9,420 bases of DNA from an uncultured Pirellulales bacterium (GCA_947258835.1 CAMYJY010000095.1:1-9420), one strand, 5' to 3'. Shown: positions 1 to 9,420, numbered from the stretch's first letter. The notes: generated by a model not told the origin, from the letters alone. A program made the numbers and translations.

Positions 1-1161
1 GTTTCTCTAAGCAATCTCGGTTTTACCCTCTGGTTGCGGTCCCACACCACAACATCCGACCACGCAGTCCAATCCGGGCACTGGAATCGCGTCTTCATCG
101 CGCTGCTCGTGCTCGATCTGGCTGTGCTCACGGCCCTGCTGTATTTCACCGGTGGTCCTACCAATCCCTTCGTTCTGTTCTACTTCGTGAACCTGGCTCT
201 CTCCGGTATGCTCCTGCCCCCGCCCTGGGCTTGGCTGCTCAACCTACTCAGCATCATCAGCTTTGCCGCCCTCTTCTATTTCCAAGTCCCGCTCACCGAA
301 CTGCGCCAGCCCGCCAGCCTCTTAGGCATTCGAGAAACAGGCGCTCCCACGCTCGCCCAAATAGGTTTGCTCGTCGCCTTTACCACCTGCTCCACCGTGA
401 TTGTCTACTTCGCCACGCGACTTACCGCCGAACTGAAACTCCGCGATCACGCTTTGCGATGCTCCGAGAGTCGACAGGCACGCAGTGAAAAATGGGAGGC
501 CCTGGGCACCCTCGCGGCCGGGGCGGCCCATGAACTGGCCACACCGCTGACCACCATCGCCGTCATCTCCAAAGAAATGCAACTCGAACTGGAAAGCCAA
601 CAGGCCTCAGAGACGGCAATCCAAGATATTAAAATGGTCCGCGCCGAACTGGACCGCTGTCGCGGCATCTTGGACCAGATGTCGACCGATGCAGGACATA
701 TCACGGCGGAAACACCGACCTTCGTTGCAGTGGCCTCCCTGCTGGAACAAGTGCAGGCAGGCCTCCCCAACACACCCGCGCGCGTCCAGGTGCAATGGTC
801 GCCCGCGGCCCAAGCGACCCGCGTGCGGGTGCCACTCCAGAGTTTTGGTATGGCCTTGCGAGGTATCGTGCAAAATGCCCTGGATGCCTCGCCGCATCAA
901 CCGGTCGACCTGATCGTCTCGTCGGATGCCCACCAGCTCTGCATCCGCGTTCGCGATCAAGGCGTCGGCATGTCCCCAGAAGTCCTCCAACGAGCCGATG
1001 AACCGTTCTTCTCCACGAAAGAAGCCGGCCGTGGTATGGGGCTGGGCCGATTCTTGGCCCGTTCCGTGTTCGAACGGTGGGGGGCCTCCTTTACTACGGA
1101 GTCCACTCCCGACGTGGGCACCGAAGTCATTATTCGTATCCCCCGAGCAGATAGTCCATGA
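1..1161 (+). CDS. regB: RegB/PrrB/ActS-type redox-sensing membrane histidine kinase (5' end outside window)
   Basis: This is a sensor kinase that would autophosphorylate on a histidine and pass the phosphate to the regulator encoded next. Residues are counted from the first codon of the window. Hydrophobic membrane segments lie at about 30-50, 52-72, 76-95 and 118-140. Between the first two is GGPTNPF (51-57), the heptapeptide that RegB proteins use for quinone sensing. The dimerisation domain has AAHELATPL with phospho-acceptor His177, followed by DRCRGIL with Cys220, which aligns by eye with the redox-active cysteine of RegB. The ATPase domain shows the N box (Asn292), DQGVG (319-323), FFSTK and GRGMGLGRF. 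The reading frame stays open to base 1, and the first residues resemble the end of an early RegB membrane helix. I therefore treat the gene as truncated by the window edge and not as starting at the TTG at 34. It overlaps the next gene by ATGA. The family call is strong; that it senses quinone here is inferred. Confidence 0.88.
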   Translation, partial: VSLSNLGFTLWLRSHTTTSDHAVQSGHWNRVFIALLVLDLAVLTALLYFTGGPTNPFVLFYFVNLALSGMLLPPPWAWLLNLLSIISFAALFYFQVPLTELRQPASLLGIRETGAPTLAQIGLLVAFTTCSTVIVYFATRLTAELKLRDHALRCSESRQARSEKWEALGTLAAGAAHELATPLTTIAVISKEMQLELESQQASETAIQDIKMVRAELDRCRGILDQMSTDAGHITAETPTFVAVASLLEQVQAGLPNTPARVQVQWSPAAQATRVRVPLQSFGMALRGIVQNALDASPHQPVDLIVSSDAHQLCIRVRDQGVGMSPEVLQRADEPFFSTKEAGRGMGLGRFLARSVFERWGASFTTESTPDVGTEVIIRIPRADSP

Positions 1162-1772
1162 GTCCTAAGCACCCATCCCAGAACCATAGCGGAGATGTCC
1201 AGCGGCCGGGAACGATGGCAGCACGAAACGATTTGGGGGCGTCTAGTAAAACCTTGTTGTACGTCGATGATGATGAAGTGCTCCGCGAACGCCTCACGCG
1301 GGCCTTCACCGCTCGCGGCCTCCATGTCCTGGCTGCCGCCTCCGTCGCCGAGGCCAGCCAGCACCTAGATACCGTCTGCCCCGAGCTGGCTCTGGTCGAC
1401 CTGAAAATGCCTGGAGAGTCGGGATTGGAACTGCTCAAACTGCTGCAAGTCCGCTCGCCACGCACCAAGGCCGTTGTGCTCACCGGATATGGCAGTATCG
1501 CCAATGCCGTCGAAGCCATGCAGCTGGGGGCCCAAAATTATGTCACCAAACCGGCCGACGCCGATCAAATACTCGAGGCCTTTGAACAGACCCCCAACGA
1601 ATCGGATGCCGACCCCGAGAGCGAATTTAAACGACCCTCCCTCGCCGAAACCGAATGGAATCATATCCAAAAAGTACTCAACGACTGCGGTGGTAATGTG
1701 ACCCACGCCGCCCGCGTACTGGATATCCCACGCCGCACCCTGCAGCGGAAACTCAAAAAACGGGCCCCGTAG
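1158..1772 (+). CDS. regA: RegA/PrrA/ActR-type response regulator with Fis-type HTH
   Basis: This is the cognate transcription regulator of the kinase upstream. The receiver domain spans about residues 32-145, with an acidic triad at Asp37-Asp39, phospho-acceptor Asp81 in LALVDLKMP, switch Thr109 in VVLTGYGSIA and Lys131 in VTKPADAD. A short acidic linker follows, then a Fis-family helix-turn-helix (about 165-203) with GGNVTHAARVLDI and RRTLQRKLKKRAP, very close to the near-invariant RegA C-terminus. The protein has no AAA+ domain, so it is not an NtrC-type activator, and its 204 residues fit RegA with a modest N-terminal extension. The ATG at 1158 overlaps the kinase stop as ATGA, which favours it. 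An internal ATG at 1215 would remove 19 unconserved residues and remains possible. Targets are not shown by the sequence; the respiratory operon downstream is the obvious candidate. Confidence 0.9.
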   Translation: MSPKHPSQNHSGDVQRPGTMAARNDLGASSKTLLYVDDDEVLRERLTRAFTARGLHVLAAASVAEASQHLDTVCPELALVDLKMPGESGLELLKLLQVRSPRTKAVVLTGYGSIANAVEAMQLGAQNYVTKPADADQILEAFEQTPNESDADPESEFKRPSLAETEWNHIQKVLNDCGGNVTHAARVLDIPRRTLQRKLKKRAP

Positions 1773-1920
1773 GTGGCAGAGCCTGCCCCCGGGGGGGACG
1801 GCCCCAATCCTGTAAAGAGCCAGGAACCTCCGCGAGTCGTGGAGAGCATTTCCTCAACATACGTCTCCCAGAAGCTTGCTAGCCATGAATTTTGAACCAC
1901 GACGAAACAATGCAGACCAC

Positions 1921-1954
1921 GAGCACGAGCACCGCTGCGCTGAGCACGAACACC
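1921..1954 (+). repeat. Imperfect 13-base direct repeat with 21-base period
   Basis: GAGCACGAGCACC (1921-1933) recurs as GAGCACGAACACC (1942-1954), with one mismatch and starts 21 bases apart, which is two helical turns of DNA or seven codons. On the + strand the repeat falls in a 42-codon open frame (1885-2013), where it encodes EHEH twice. On the - strand it encodes a valine/leucine-rich hydrophobic run. It could be a tandem protein-binding site, part of a small gene, or chance. Confidence 0.5.
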
Positions 1955-1974
1955 AGGGAAAGCCAGAACTTAAA

Positions 1975-2002
1975 TTAGCCGATGCTATCGCCCATCGGCT
2001 AA
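1975..2002. repeat. Perfect 10-bp stem-loop
   Basis: TTAGCCGATG (1975-1984) and CATCGGCTAA (1993-2002) are exact reverse complements around an 8-base loop. This is the strongest RNA hairpin in the intergenic region. On the + strand it is followed by GACATATATAAATC and not by a run of T, so it is not a classical intrinsic terminator. On the - strand the stem is followed only by a weak TTTAAG. It could be a factor-dependent or processing element at the 3' end of the regulator transcript, or a DNA-level binding site. Confidence 0.6.
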
Positions 2003-2044
2003 GACATATATAAATCATTGCCAGACGATGAAATTCGCGGGGGT

Positions 2045-2059
2045 GTGACAATTTGTCAC
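2045..2059. promoter_or_regulatory. Perfect 15-base palindrome, candidate operator
   Basis: GTGACAATTTGTCAC is GTGACAA, a central T, and TTGTCAC: seven paired positions on each side, exactly symmetric. It lies 313 bases before the chosen actA start. Such tight odd palindromes usually bind dimeric regulators. It resembles a CRP-type TGTGA/TCAC arrangement, but the spacer is seven bases and not six, so I do not assign it to CRP or FNR. The binding protein is unknown. Confidence 0.5.
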
Positions 2060-2106
2060 GTCGGCTTGCTCGCCTCAAAACTCTATCATGTCGATGTCTC
2101 CAGGAG

Positions 2107-2133
2107 TCGCACAGCAGCAGTGCGATTTCGCAC
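2107..2133. promoter_or_regulatory. Array of three alternating half-sites (TCGCAC / GTGCGA / TCGCAC)
   Basis: TCGCAC (2107-2112), GTGCGA (2120-2125) and TCGCAC (2128-2133) form two overlapping inverted repeats sharing the middle half-site, with spacers of 7 and 2 bases. The first half-site with its preceding G reads GTCGC, which fits the GNCGC half reported for RegA/PrrA sites; the others fit less well. In this position, between a RegA-like gene and a respiratory operon, it is a reasonable candidate operator, or alternatively a switchable RNA hairpin in the leader. Confidence 0.45.
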
Positions 2134-2371
2134 ACGCAGCCACCGCGGGCGGCTCAGGCCGCACATCACCCGGTGGTGGGCCCCCAGCAGCGCGGGTTGT
2201 CGGGGCCATGGCCAGCTGAAATGGATGCGCCGGGCCTGTCTAGCGCTTTCGCAGTAGGGCTGTAACCGACGGCCCGCCAATCGTGTGCGTACGGCCTGCA
2301 ACACCGCTAGACCAGATAGAGACGAAGCCCCGTTCACTACACTACTTAAAATAGTCCGTAGAACATCAACT

Positions 2372-3060
2372 GTGTCTGATTCCCCACACTTTCATTTCCC
2401 GGATTGGGTCAATCGCCTGGTGCCGCTCGCCGGGATGGTGGTCACGGCGGGCTTGATCTATCTCGTCGTGGTCGGCGCCTACGGCACCTCTCCTTACACC
2501 ACCAACGTCGGTTACTCACCCCGGCAACCGGTTCCCTTCAGTCACAAAGTTCATGTGGGGAACCTCAAAATGGATTGCCGCTACTGCCACACTACCGTGG
2601 ACAAGGCCGCGCATGCCGCCGTGCCCCCCACCCAAACGTGCGTAAATTGCCACAGCGCCGCCAACCCCGACGGTTCCGTGGCCAATTCCGCCATCCACAC
2701 CCAAAGCGAAAAACTGCTGCCCATCCGCCAAAGCCAAGCCACCGGCAAACCCGTCGAATGGCAAAAAGTGCACGATCTGCCCGATTTTGTGTACTTCAAC
2801 CACAGCGTGCATGTGAATAGTGGGGTGGGCTGCGTCTCTTGCCACGGCCGCGTCGACAAGATGGAGCAGGTCTATCAGGCCGAGCCGCTGACGATGTCTT
2901 GGTGCCTGGATTGCCACCGAAATCCCGAACCCCACCTGCGTCCGCAGGAATTTATCACGCAGCTCGATTGGGAGCCCGCGGAAGACCGACAAGCGCTGGG
3001 GGCACGCCTTCGTGCCGAATGCGACATCAACCCCAACACCAACTGCTCAACGTGCCACCG

Positions 3061-3064
<4 letters not shown>
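2372..3064 (+). CDS. actA: ActA, membrane-anchored pentaheme cytochrome c of alternative complex III
   Basis: ActA is the multihaem electron-transfer subunit on the periplasmic face of alternative complex III. The 230-residue product has one N-terminal membrane helix (about 16-37) and five CxxCH haem-binding motifs at Cys69, Cys90, Cys154, Cys178 and Cys225. The last lies at the extreme C-terminus, one residue before the end. Two HxxH elements, FSHKVH (His58/His61) and FNHSVH (His144/His147), probably supply distal haem ligands, as in cytochrome c7/NrfH-like folds. I chose the GTG at 2372 because it gives MSDSPHFHFPDWVNRL directly before the helix. The GTG at 2285 would add 29 residues with no family resemblance. 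No strong ribosome-binding site is visible before either. The stop overlaps the actB ATG as ATGA. Five haems and gene order make the call secure. Confidence 0.92.
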
Positions 3065-6085
<3,021 letters not shown>

Positions 6086-6099
<14 letters not shown>

Positions 6100-7507
6100 T
6101 TTAGCCCTCAACCCAGAGCTGCCGCCGGATCGCCTCCTGGATGGTGACCACGACTACCGTTCCATTACGGACACGGTGTGTCAGATTGTGGAACGCCCCC
6201 AGCCGCCGAAGGCCTGGTACGTTGCCTTTGCCGTATCGTCTGTCCTGACGGTGATCTTGTTTGGTCTGGTCGGGTATTTGTTTGTCACGGGTGTCGGCGT
6301 GTGGGGCAATAACGCCCCCGTATTTTGGGGCTGGCCGATCGTTAATTTCGTGTTTTGGGTCGGTATCGGACATGCGGGCACGTTGATCTCCGCCATCCTG
6401 TTCCTGTTCCGACAACACTGGCGGACCAGTATCAACCGCTTCGCTGAGGCAATGACGATTTTTGCCGTCGTCTGTGCAGGGCTGTTTCCCGGGATACATG
6501 TGGGGCGGGTGTGGTTGGTCTATTGGTTGGCTCCCTATCCCAGTCAGCATCTGGCGATGTGGCCCAACTTCCGCAGCCCGCTGCTGTGGGACGTGTTTGC
6601 GGTTTCCACCTATGCCACGGTCTCGCTGCTGTTCTGGTACATGGGCATGATTCCCGACCTGGCCACCCTGCGTGACCGGGCCACCACGCGGGTCCGGCAG
6701 GTGGCCTACGGCATCGCCGCGCTGGGCTGGACGGGCTCGGCCCGCCAATGGAGTCGGTACGAAAAGGCCTACATGCTGCTGGCCGCCCTGGCCACGCCGC
6801 TGGTCCTGAGCGTGCACACGATCGTTAGTTTTGACTTTGCCGTGTCCCAAATCCCCGGTTGGCATACCACCATCTTTCCCCCCTACTTCGTGGCCGGCGC
6901 GATTTTTAGTGGCTTTGCCATGGTGATCACCCTGGTCGTGCCTGCCCGGGCGTTTTTCGGATTAAAAGACCTAGTCACCATCCGGCACCTGGAAAACATG
7001 ACCAAGATTATGCTGGCCACCGGGTCGATGGTGGGCTTTGCCTACGCCATCGAGTTCTTCATCGCCTGGTACGGTGGCAATCCTTACGAGCAGTTCGCCT
7101 TTATCAATCGCGCCCTGGGCCCCTATGCCTGGGCCTACTGGACGATGGTCACCTGCAACGTCATCTCGCCGCAGCTGTTTTGGTTCAAGAAGTTTCGCAC
7201 CACGCCGTGGCTGATGGTGGTGGTGTCCATTTTTATAAATATCGGCATGTGGTTTGAGAGATTCGTGATTACCGTCACGTCACTCAGCCGCGACTTCTTG
7301 CCGTCCAGCTGGGGTTATTTTAAGCCCACGGCGGTGGACGTGTTGATGCTGATCGGTAGTTTTGGGCTGTTCTTTACTTTGTTCCTGCTGTTCTGCCGTT
7401 ACCTGCCCATGGTGGCCATGGCGGAAGTGAAGGCCGTGATGCCCAAACCGGATACGACCGCCAAGGTCGGCAACACGGCCTCAGCTGAGGGAGGGCCTCA
7501 AGCATGA
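6086..7507 (+). CDS. actC: ActC, NrfD/PsrC-like quinol-binding membrane subunit of alternative complex III
   Basis: ActC is the integral membrane subunit where quinol is oxidised, paired with the Fe-S part of ActB. The 473-residue protein is strongly hydrophobic, with about ten membrane helices at roughly 46-70, 85-107, 122-142, 165-188, 230-253, 267-289, 308-328, 348-365, 374-397 and 416-440. This matches the NrfD family. Conserved-looking stretches include FWGWPIVNFVFWVGIGHAG (80-98), WRTSINRFAEAMT (112-124), TPLVLSVHTIVSFDFA (237-252) and PGWHTTIFPPYFVAGA (257-272). Their histidines and acidic residues are candidates for quinone or proton handling. The ATG at 6086 lies in the end of actB and has GGAAG in front. 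The stop overlaps the next start as ATGA. ActF is a related scaffold, but position after actB and these motifs identify ActC. Confidence 0.95.
7490..7494 (+). promoter_or_regulatory. Strong ribosome-binding site of the actD-actE fusion gene
   Basis: GGAGG lies nine bases before the ATG at 7504, inside the 3' end of actC. It is the clearest Shine-Dalgarno sequence in the window and fixes this start. A perfect 12-base palindrome, CCTCAGCTGAGG (7479-7490), abuts it. Confidence 0.6.
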
Positions 7508-8763
7508 CTACGCACTCCGCTGACACGCCCCAGTCCCATACCGTCGGTCTGCTGGCCGAGTTTGCCTCGCAGGACGAACTGATTCAGGCGGGGCGCACCA
7601 TGCGCTCGGCAGGTTATACCTCCCTGGATGCCTACACGCCGTTTCCGATCCATGAGTTGGATGAAGCGCTGGGGGTGCGTCCCACACGATTGCCCTGGCT
7701 GGTATTGGCCGCGGGGCTCGTGGGCGGGATCTCGATCTTGGCGTTTCAGTGGTGGACCAATGCGGTCGACTACCCCATGCTCATCAGTGGCAAGCCGCTG
7801 TTTAGTCTGCCGGCCAATATCCCGGTGACCTTTGAGGTGATCGTGCTGTCTGCCGCCTTCGCTGCGTTTCTGGGCATGTTGGCCCTCAATGGCCTGCCCC
7901 GGTTGGCCAGCCCGCTGCTGCGGAGCGTGCGTTTTGCCCGTGCCACCAGCGATGGTTTTTTTCTGTCGGTAGCTGCCACCGACCCCAGTTTCGACCCGCA
8001 AGCCACCCCTGCTGCCCTGCGGCAGGCCGGTGCCACCGAGGTCGAGACATTGACCGAGTCCACCACGCAGCAGCCGTTGCCTCGCTTCCTAGGGATGTCC
8101 CTGGTGGTGGTCGGTTCGCTGGCCGTGCTGCCGCCGCTAATTATCGCCGGTGCGCGATCCACCACGTCGGAGAAGCCCCGCCTGCACAATGTCTTCAACA
8201 TGGATTTCCAGCCGAAATTCAAGTCGCAAACCACGTCCCAGCTGTTTGCCGATGGCAGGGCCATGCGGCCACGCATTCCCGGCACCGTGCCTCGCGGAAG
8301 TTTGCCCACAAATCCTGAGTACGAATTCGGTTATGTGGAGCCTGCGGCCGCTGCTGAGCCAGCGGCTGGCGACGCGCGGCAATGGGTCGAAGAAATTCCT
8401 CTCCGGGTGACTTCGGAGCTGATGGAGCGCGGCCGTGAGAGATTCAACATCCATTGCGCGGTGTGCCACGGACGGGCCGGTTTTGGCAATGGCCTCGTCT
8501 CGCAACGGGCCATCGAATTGCAACAAGGCACGTGGGTGCCGCCCACTTCGATACACACGCAGTACGTGGTCGAGCAGCCCGTGGGCCAGTTGTTTAACAC
8601 GATTACCAACGGCGTGCGTAAAATGCCTGCCTACGGTCACCAAATCCCCGTGGAAGATCGGTGGGCGATTGTACTCTATGTCCGTGCGTTGCAGCGGAGC
8701 CAGCAGGCTTCCTTGGAGGACGTACCAGAAGATATCCGTCCCACACTGCGAGAATTGAATTGA
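7504..8763 (+). CDS. actDE: ActD-ActE fusion: DUF3341 membrane subunit joined to monohaem cytochrome c
   Basis: One uninterrupted 419-residue frame carries two subunits that are separate genes in many alternative complex III operons. Residues 13-165 are ActD (DUF3341): the opening VGLLAEFASQDELIQAG, the YTPFPIHELDEALG element (44-57) and two membrane helices (64-83, 109-131). After a linker, a third helix (196-216) leads into ActE. This part has the characteristic MDFQPKFKSQ and LFADGRAMRPRIPGTVPRG stretches (233-264), then a monohaem cytochrome c domain. The domain has CAVCH (Cys318, Cys321, His322) and a probable axial Met374 in VRKMPAYGHQI. Topology works: cytoplasmic ActD, three membrane passes, periplasmic haem domain. 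ActE is thus held by a helix and not by a lipid anchor. ActE would hand electrons to the periplasmic acceptor. The start is set by the ATGA overlap with actC and a good GGAGG. Confidence 0.93.
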   Translation: MTTHSADTPQSHTVGLLAEFASQDELIQAGRTMRSAGYTSLDAYTPFPIHELDEALGVRPTRLPWLVLAAGLVGGISILAFQWWTNAVDYPMLISGKPLFSLPANIPVTFEVIVLSAAFAAFLGMLALNGLPRLASPLLRSVRFARATSDGFFLSVAATDPSFDPQATPAALRQAGATEVETLTESTTQQPLPRFLGMSLVVVGSLAVLPPLIIAGARSTTSEKPRLHNVFNMDFQPKFKSQTTSQLFADGRAMRPRIPGTVPRGSLPTNPEYEFGYVEPAAAAEPAAGDARQWVEEIPLRVTSELMERGRERFNIHCAVCHGRAGFGNGLVSQRAIELQQGTWVPPTSIHTQYVVEQPVGQLFNTITNGVRKMPAYGHQIPVEDRWAIVLYVRALQRSQQASLEDVPEDIRPTLRELN

Positions 8764-8774
8764 CGAGTCGCCAG

Positions 8775-9420
8775 ATGAATGCAGCAGTTCTACAACAAAT
8801 CAAAAACTCCTCGGATTTGCGGGTCCGAGATGTTGGGCGCAGTGCCTCCCTGCTGCTGCGTGGCGGGCTGGCAGCCCTGGCCCTGACCGCGGTGATTTGC
8901 TGGTTTTCCTCGCTGGATATGGGCCGCTTCCTGCATGCCTACTTGCTCAGTATCTGTTTCTTTTTAAGCATCAGCCTGGGCGCGTTGTTTTTTGTTGTGG
9001 TGCAGCATCTGACCGGTGCCCGCTGGGGTGTGGTCACCAGACGGATCTCGGAATTGCTGACGTCCACGATTCCGTGGCTGGGCCTGCTGATGCTCCCTAT
9101 CCTGGGGATGCTGCTCTGGGGCAATGCCGAGCTCTATTCCTGGAATGATGCCGCATTGGTGGAGACCGATGCTCTACTGCAGGGCAAGGCCCCGTACCTC
9201 AACGCACCGTTTTTTGTGCTGCGATGCCTGGGGTGCTTTGCGGTCTGGATTGTGATTGCCCGTTTTTATCGCACACAATCCCTGGCCCAAGACAGCTCCA
9301 ACGATGGGGTGGCCGCGGCCAAAATGCGGAAGTGGAGTGGACCGGCCATGCTGGCTTATGCCGCCACGATCAATATCGCCGCTTTCGATTGGATTATGTC
9401 ACTCGACCCCCATTGGTTCA
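8775..9420 (+). CDS. actF: ActF, second NrfD-like membrane subunit of alternative complex III (3' end outside window)
   Basis: ActF is the membrane scaffold subunit that packs against ActC, and it is thought to take part in proton conduction. The visible 215 codons run open to the right edge and cover perhaps half of a typical ActF. Membrane segments lie at about 26-45, 53-77, 97-116, 144-164 and 188-208. The stretches QHLTGARWGVVTRR (77-90), YLNAPFFVLR (141-150) and SLDPHWF (209-215) are typical of ActF. The ATG at 8775 lies 11 bases after the actDE stop. An in-frame TTG at 8760 would overlap that stop by four bases, as elsewhere in this operon, and would add five residues; neither has a convincing ribosome-binding site, so the start is uncertain. 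Any further subunit and the terminal oxidase would lie beyond the window. Confidence 0.9.
   Translation, partial: MNAAVLQQIKNSSDLRVRDVGRSASLLLRGGLAALALTAVICWFSSLDMGRFLHAYLLSICFFLSISLGALFFVVVQHLTGARWGVVTRRISELLTSTIPWLGLLMLPILGMLLWGNAELYSWNDAALVETDALLQGKAPYLNAPFFVLRCLGCFAVWIVIARFYRTQSLAQDSSNDGVAAAKMRKWSGPAMLAYAATINIAAFDWIMSLDPHWF

Larger units (their letters stand above)
1773..2371. other. Non-coding control region between the regulator genes and the alternative complex III operon
   Basis: About 600 bases contain no gene I would accept. Right after the regulator stop is a small hairpin (GGCAG at 1775-1779 with CTGCC at 1783-1787) and a CCCCCGGGGG run, neither followed by a T tract. Further along come a 13-base imperfect direct repeat (1921-1933 and 1942-1954), a 10-bp stem-loop (1975-2002), a 15-base palindrome (2045-2059), a three-half-site array (2107-2133) and a short GC stem (GCGGC 2149-2153 with GCCGC 2158-2162). 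From about 2165 to 2340 I see only GC-rich sequence. An AT-rich spot near 2346-2353 could be a -10 element, but no good -35 accompanies it, so I do not call a promoter. Confidence 0.7.

Noticed and set aside
34..1161. Kinase gene beginning at the TTG at 34
   Set aside because: The frame is open to base 1, and residues before the TTG continue a membrane-helix end resembling RegB. RegB-type kinases have more membrane helices before GGxxNPF, so the true start lies outside the window.
1775..1800. Intrinsic terminator just after regA
   Set aside because: The 5-bp GGCAG/CTGCC hairpin has a 3-base loop and is followed by C and G runs, not T, so it does not meet the pattern.
2044..2060. CRP or FNR binding site
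   Set aside because: TGTGA and TCAC are separated by seven bases and not six, and no TTGAT/ATCAA is present. Only an unassigned palindrome can be claimed.
1854..2135. 93-codon - strand open frame in the intergenic region
   Set aside because: Its composition is rich in Arg, Ser and Cys with no motif. It crosses the stem-loop and both candidate operators, so it is probably spurious.
2285..2371. Upstream GTG (2285) extension of ActA
   Set aside because: It adds 29 polar residues with no resemblance to ActA and no ribosome-binding site. The GTG at 2372 gives a normal N-terminus before the membrane helix.
2160..2371. Riboswitch or structured RNA leader
   Set aside because: I see short GC stems but no recognisable conserved riboswitch core. 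Calling one would be guesswork without covariance analysis.
2839..3060. Upstream extension of the ActB frame
   Set aside because: It lies wholly inside actA, whose haem motifs are certain, and ActB already starts at the ATGA overlap with its conserved Tat extension.
6101..6865. 254-codon open frame on the - strand inside actC
   Set aside because: It is a shadow of the membrane protein gene, rich in Gly, Arg, Pro and Gln as expected for antisense of hydrophobic codons, with no domain.

Overview
The window reads as one strand-uniform chromosomal segment of a GC-rich bacterium, most likely a planctomycete of the Pirellulales type. That placement is inferred from the style of the alternative complex III genes, in particular a fused ActD-ActE protein, and not from a database comparison. 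All convincing genes are on the + strand. There is no rRNA or tRNA gene, CRISPR array, transposase, integrase or phage gene.

Positions 1-1772 hold a two-component pair: a membrane histidine kinase cut by the left edge, and its response regulator, joined by an ATGA overlap. They match the RegB/RegA (PrrB/PrrA, ActS/ActR) redox regulators closely. The kinase has the GGxxNPF quinone-site motif, an H-box of the AAHELxTPL type and the DRCRxIL redox cysteine. The regulator has a receiver domain and a Fis-type helix-turn-helix ending in RRTLQRKLKKRAP.

Positions 1773-2371 (about 600 bases) hold no convincing gene but are rich in symmetry. They contain a 13-base direct repeat with a 21-base period, a perfect 10-bp stem-loop, a perfect 15-base odd palindrome and a three-half-site array of TCGCAC/GTGCGA. 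This region is the likely control region of the genes downstream.

Positions 2372-9420 are an alternative complex III operon (quinol:cytochrome c/HiPIP oxidoreductase). In order: actA (membrane-anchored pentaheme cytochrome), actB (molybdopterin-oxidoreductase-like domain plus four Fe-S clusters, Tat signal), actC (NrfD-like quinol-site membrane subunit), actD and actE as one fused gene, and actF (second membrane scaffold subunit, cut by the right edge). The junctions overlap by 4, 14 and 4 bases, and the last is a 4-base overlap or an 11-base gap, so translation is probably coupled. The complex would oxidise membrane quinol and pass electrons through Fe-S clusters and haems to a periplasmic carrier and then to a terminal oxidase lying outside the window.

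The main biological idea is that a RegB-type kinase, a family that senses the quinone pool and thiol redox state, sits directly upstream of a complex that draws electrons from that same pool. The symmetric elements between them are candidate binding sites. This suggests a local redox feedback circuit, which the sequence makes plausible but does not prove.
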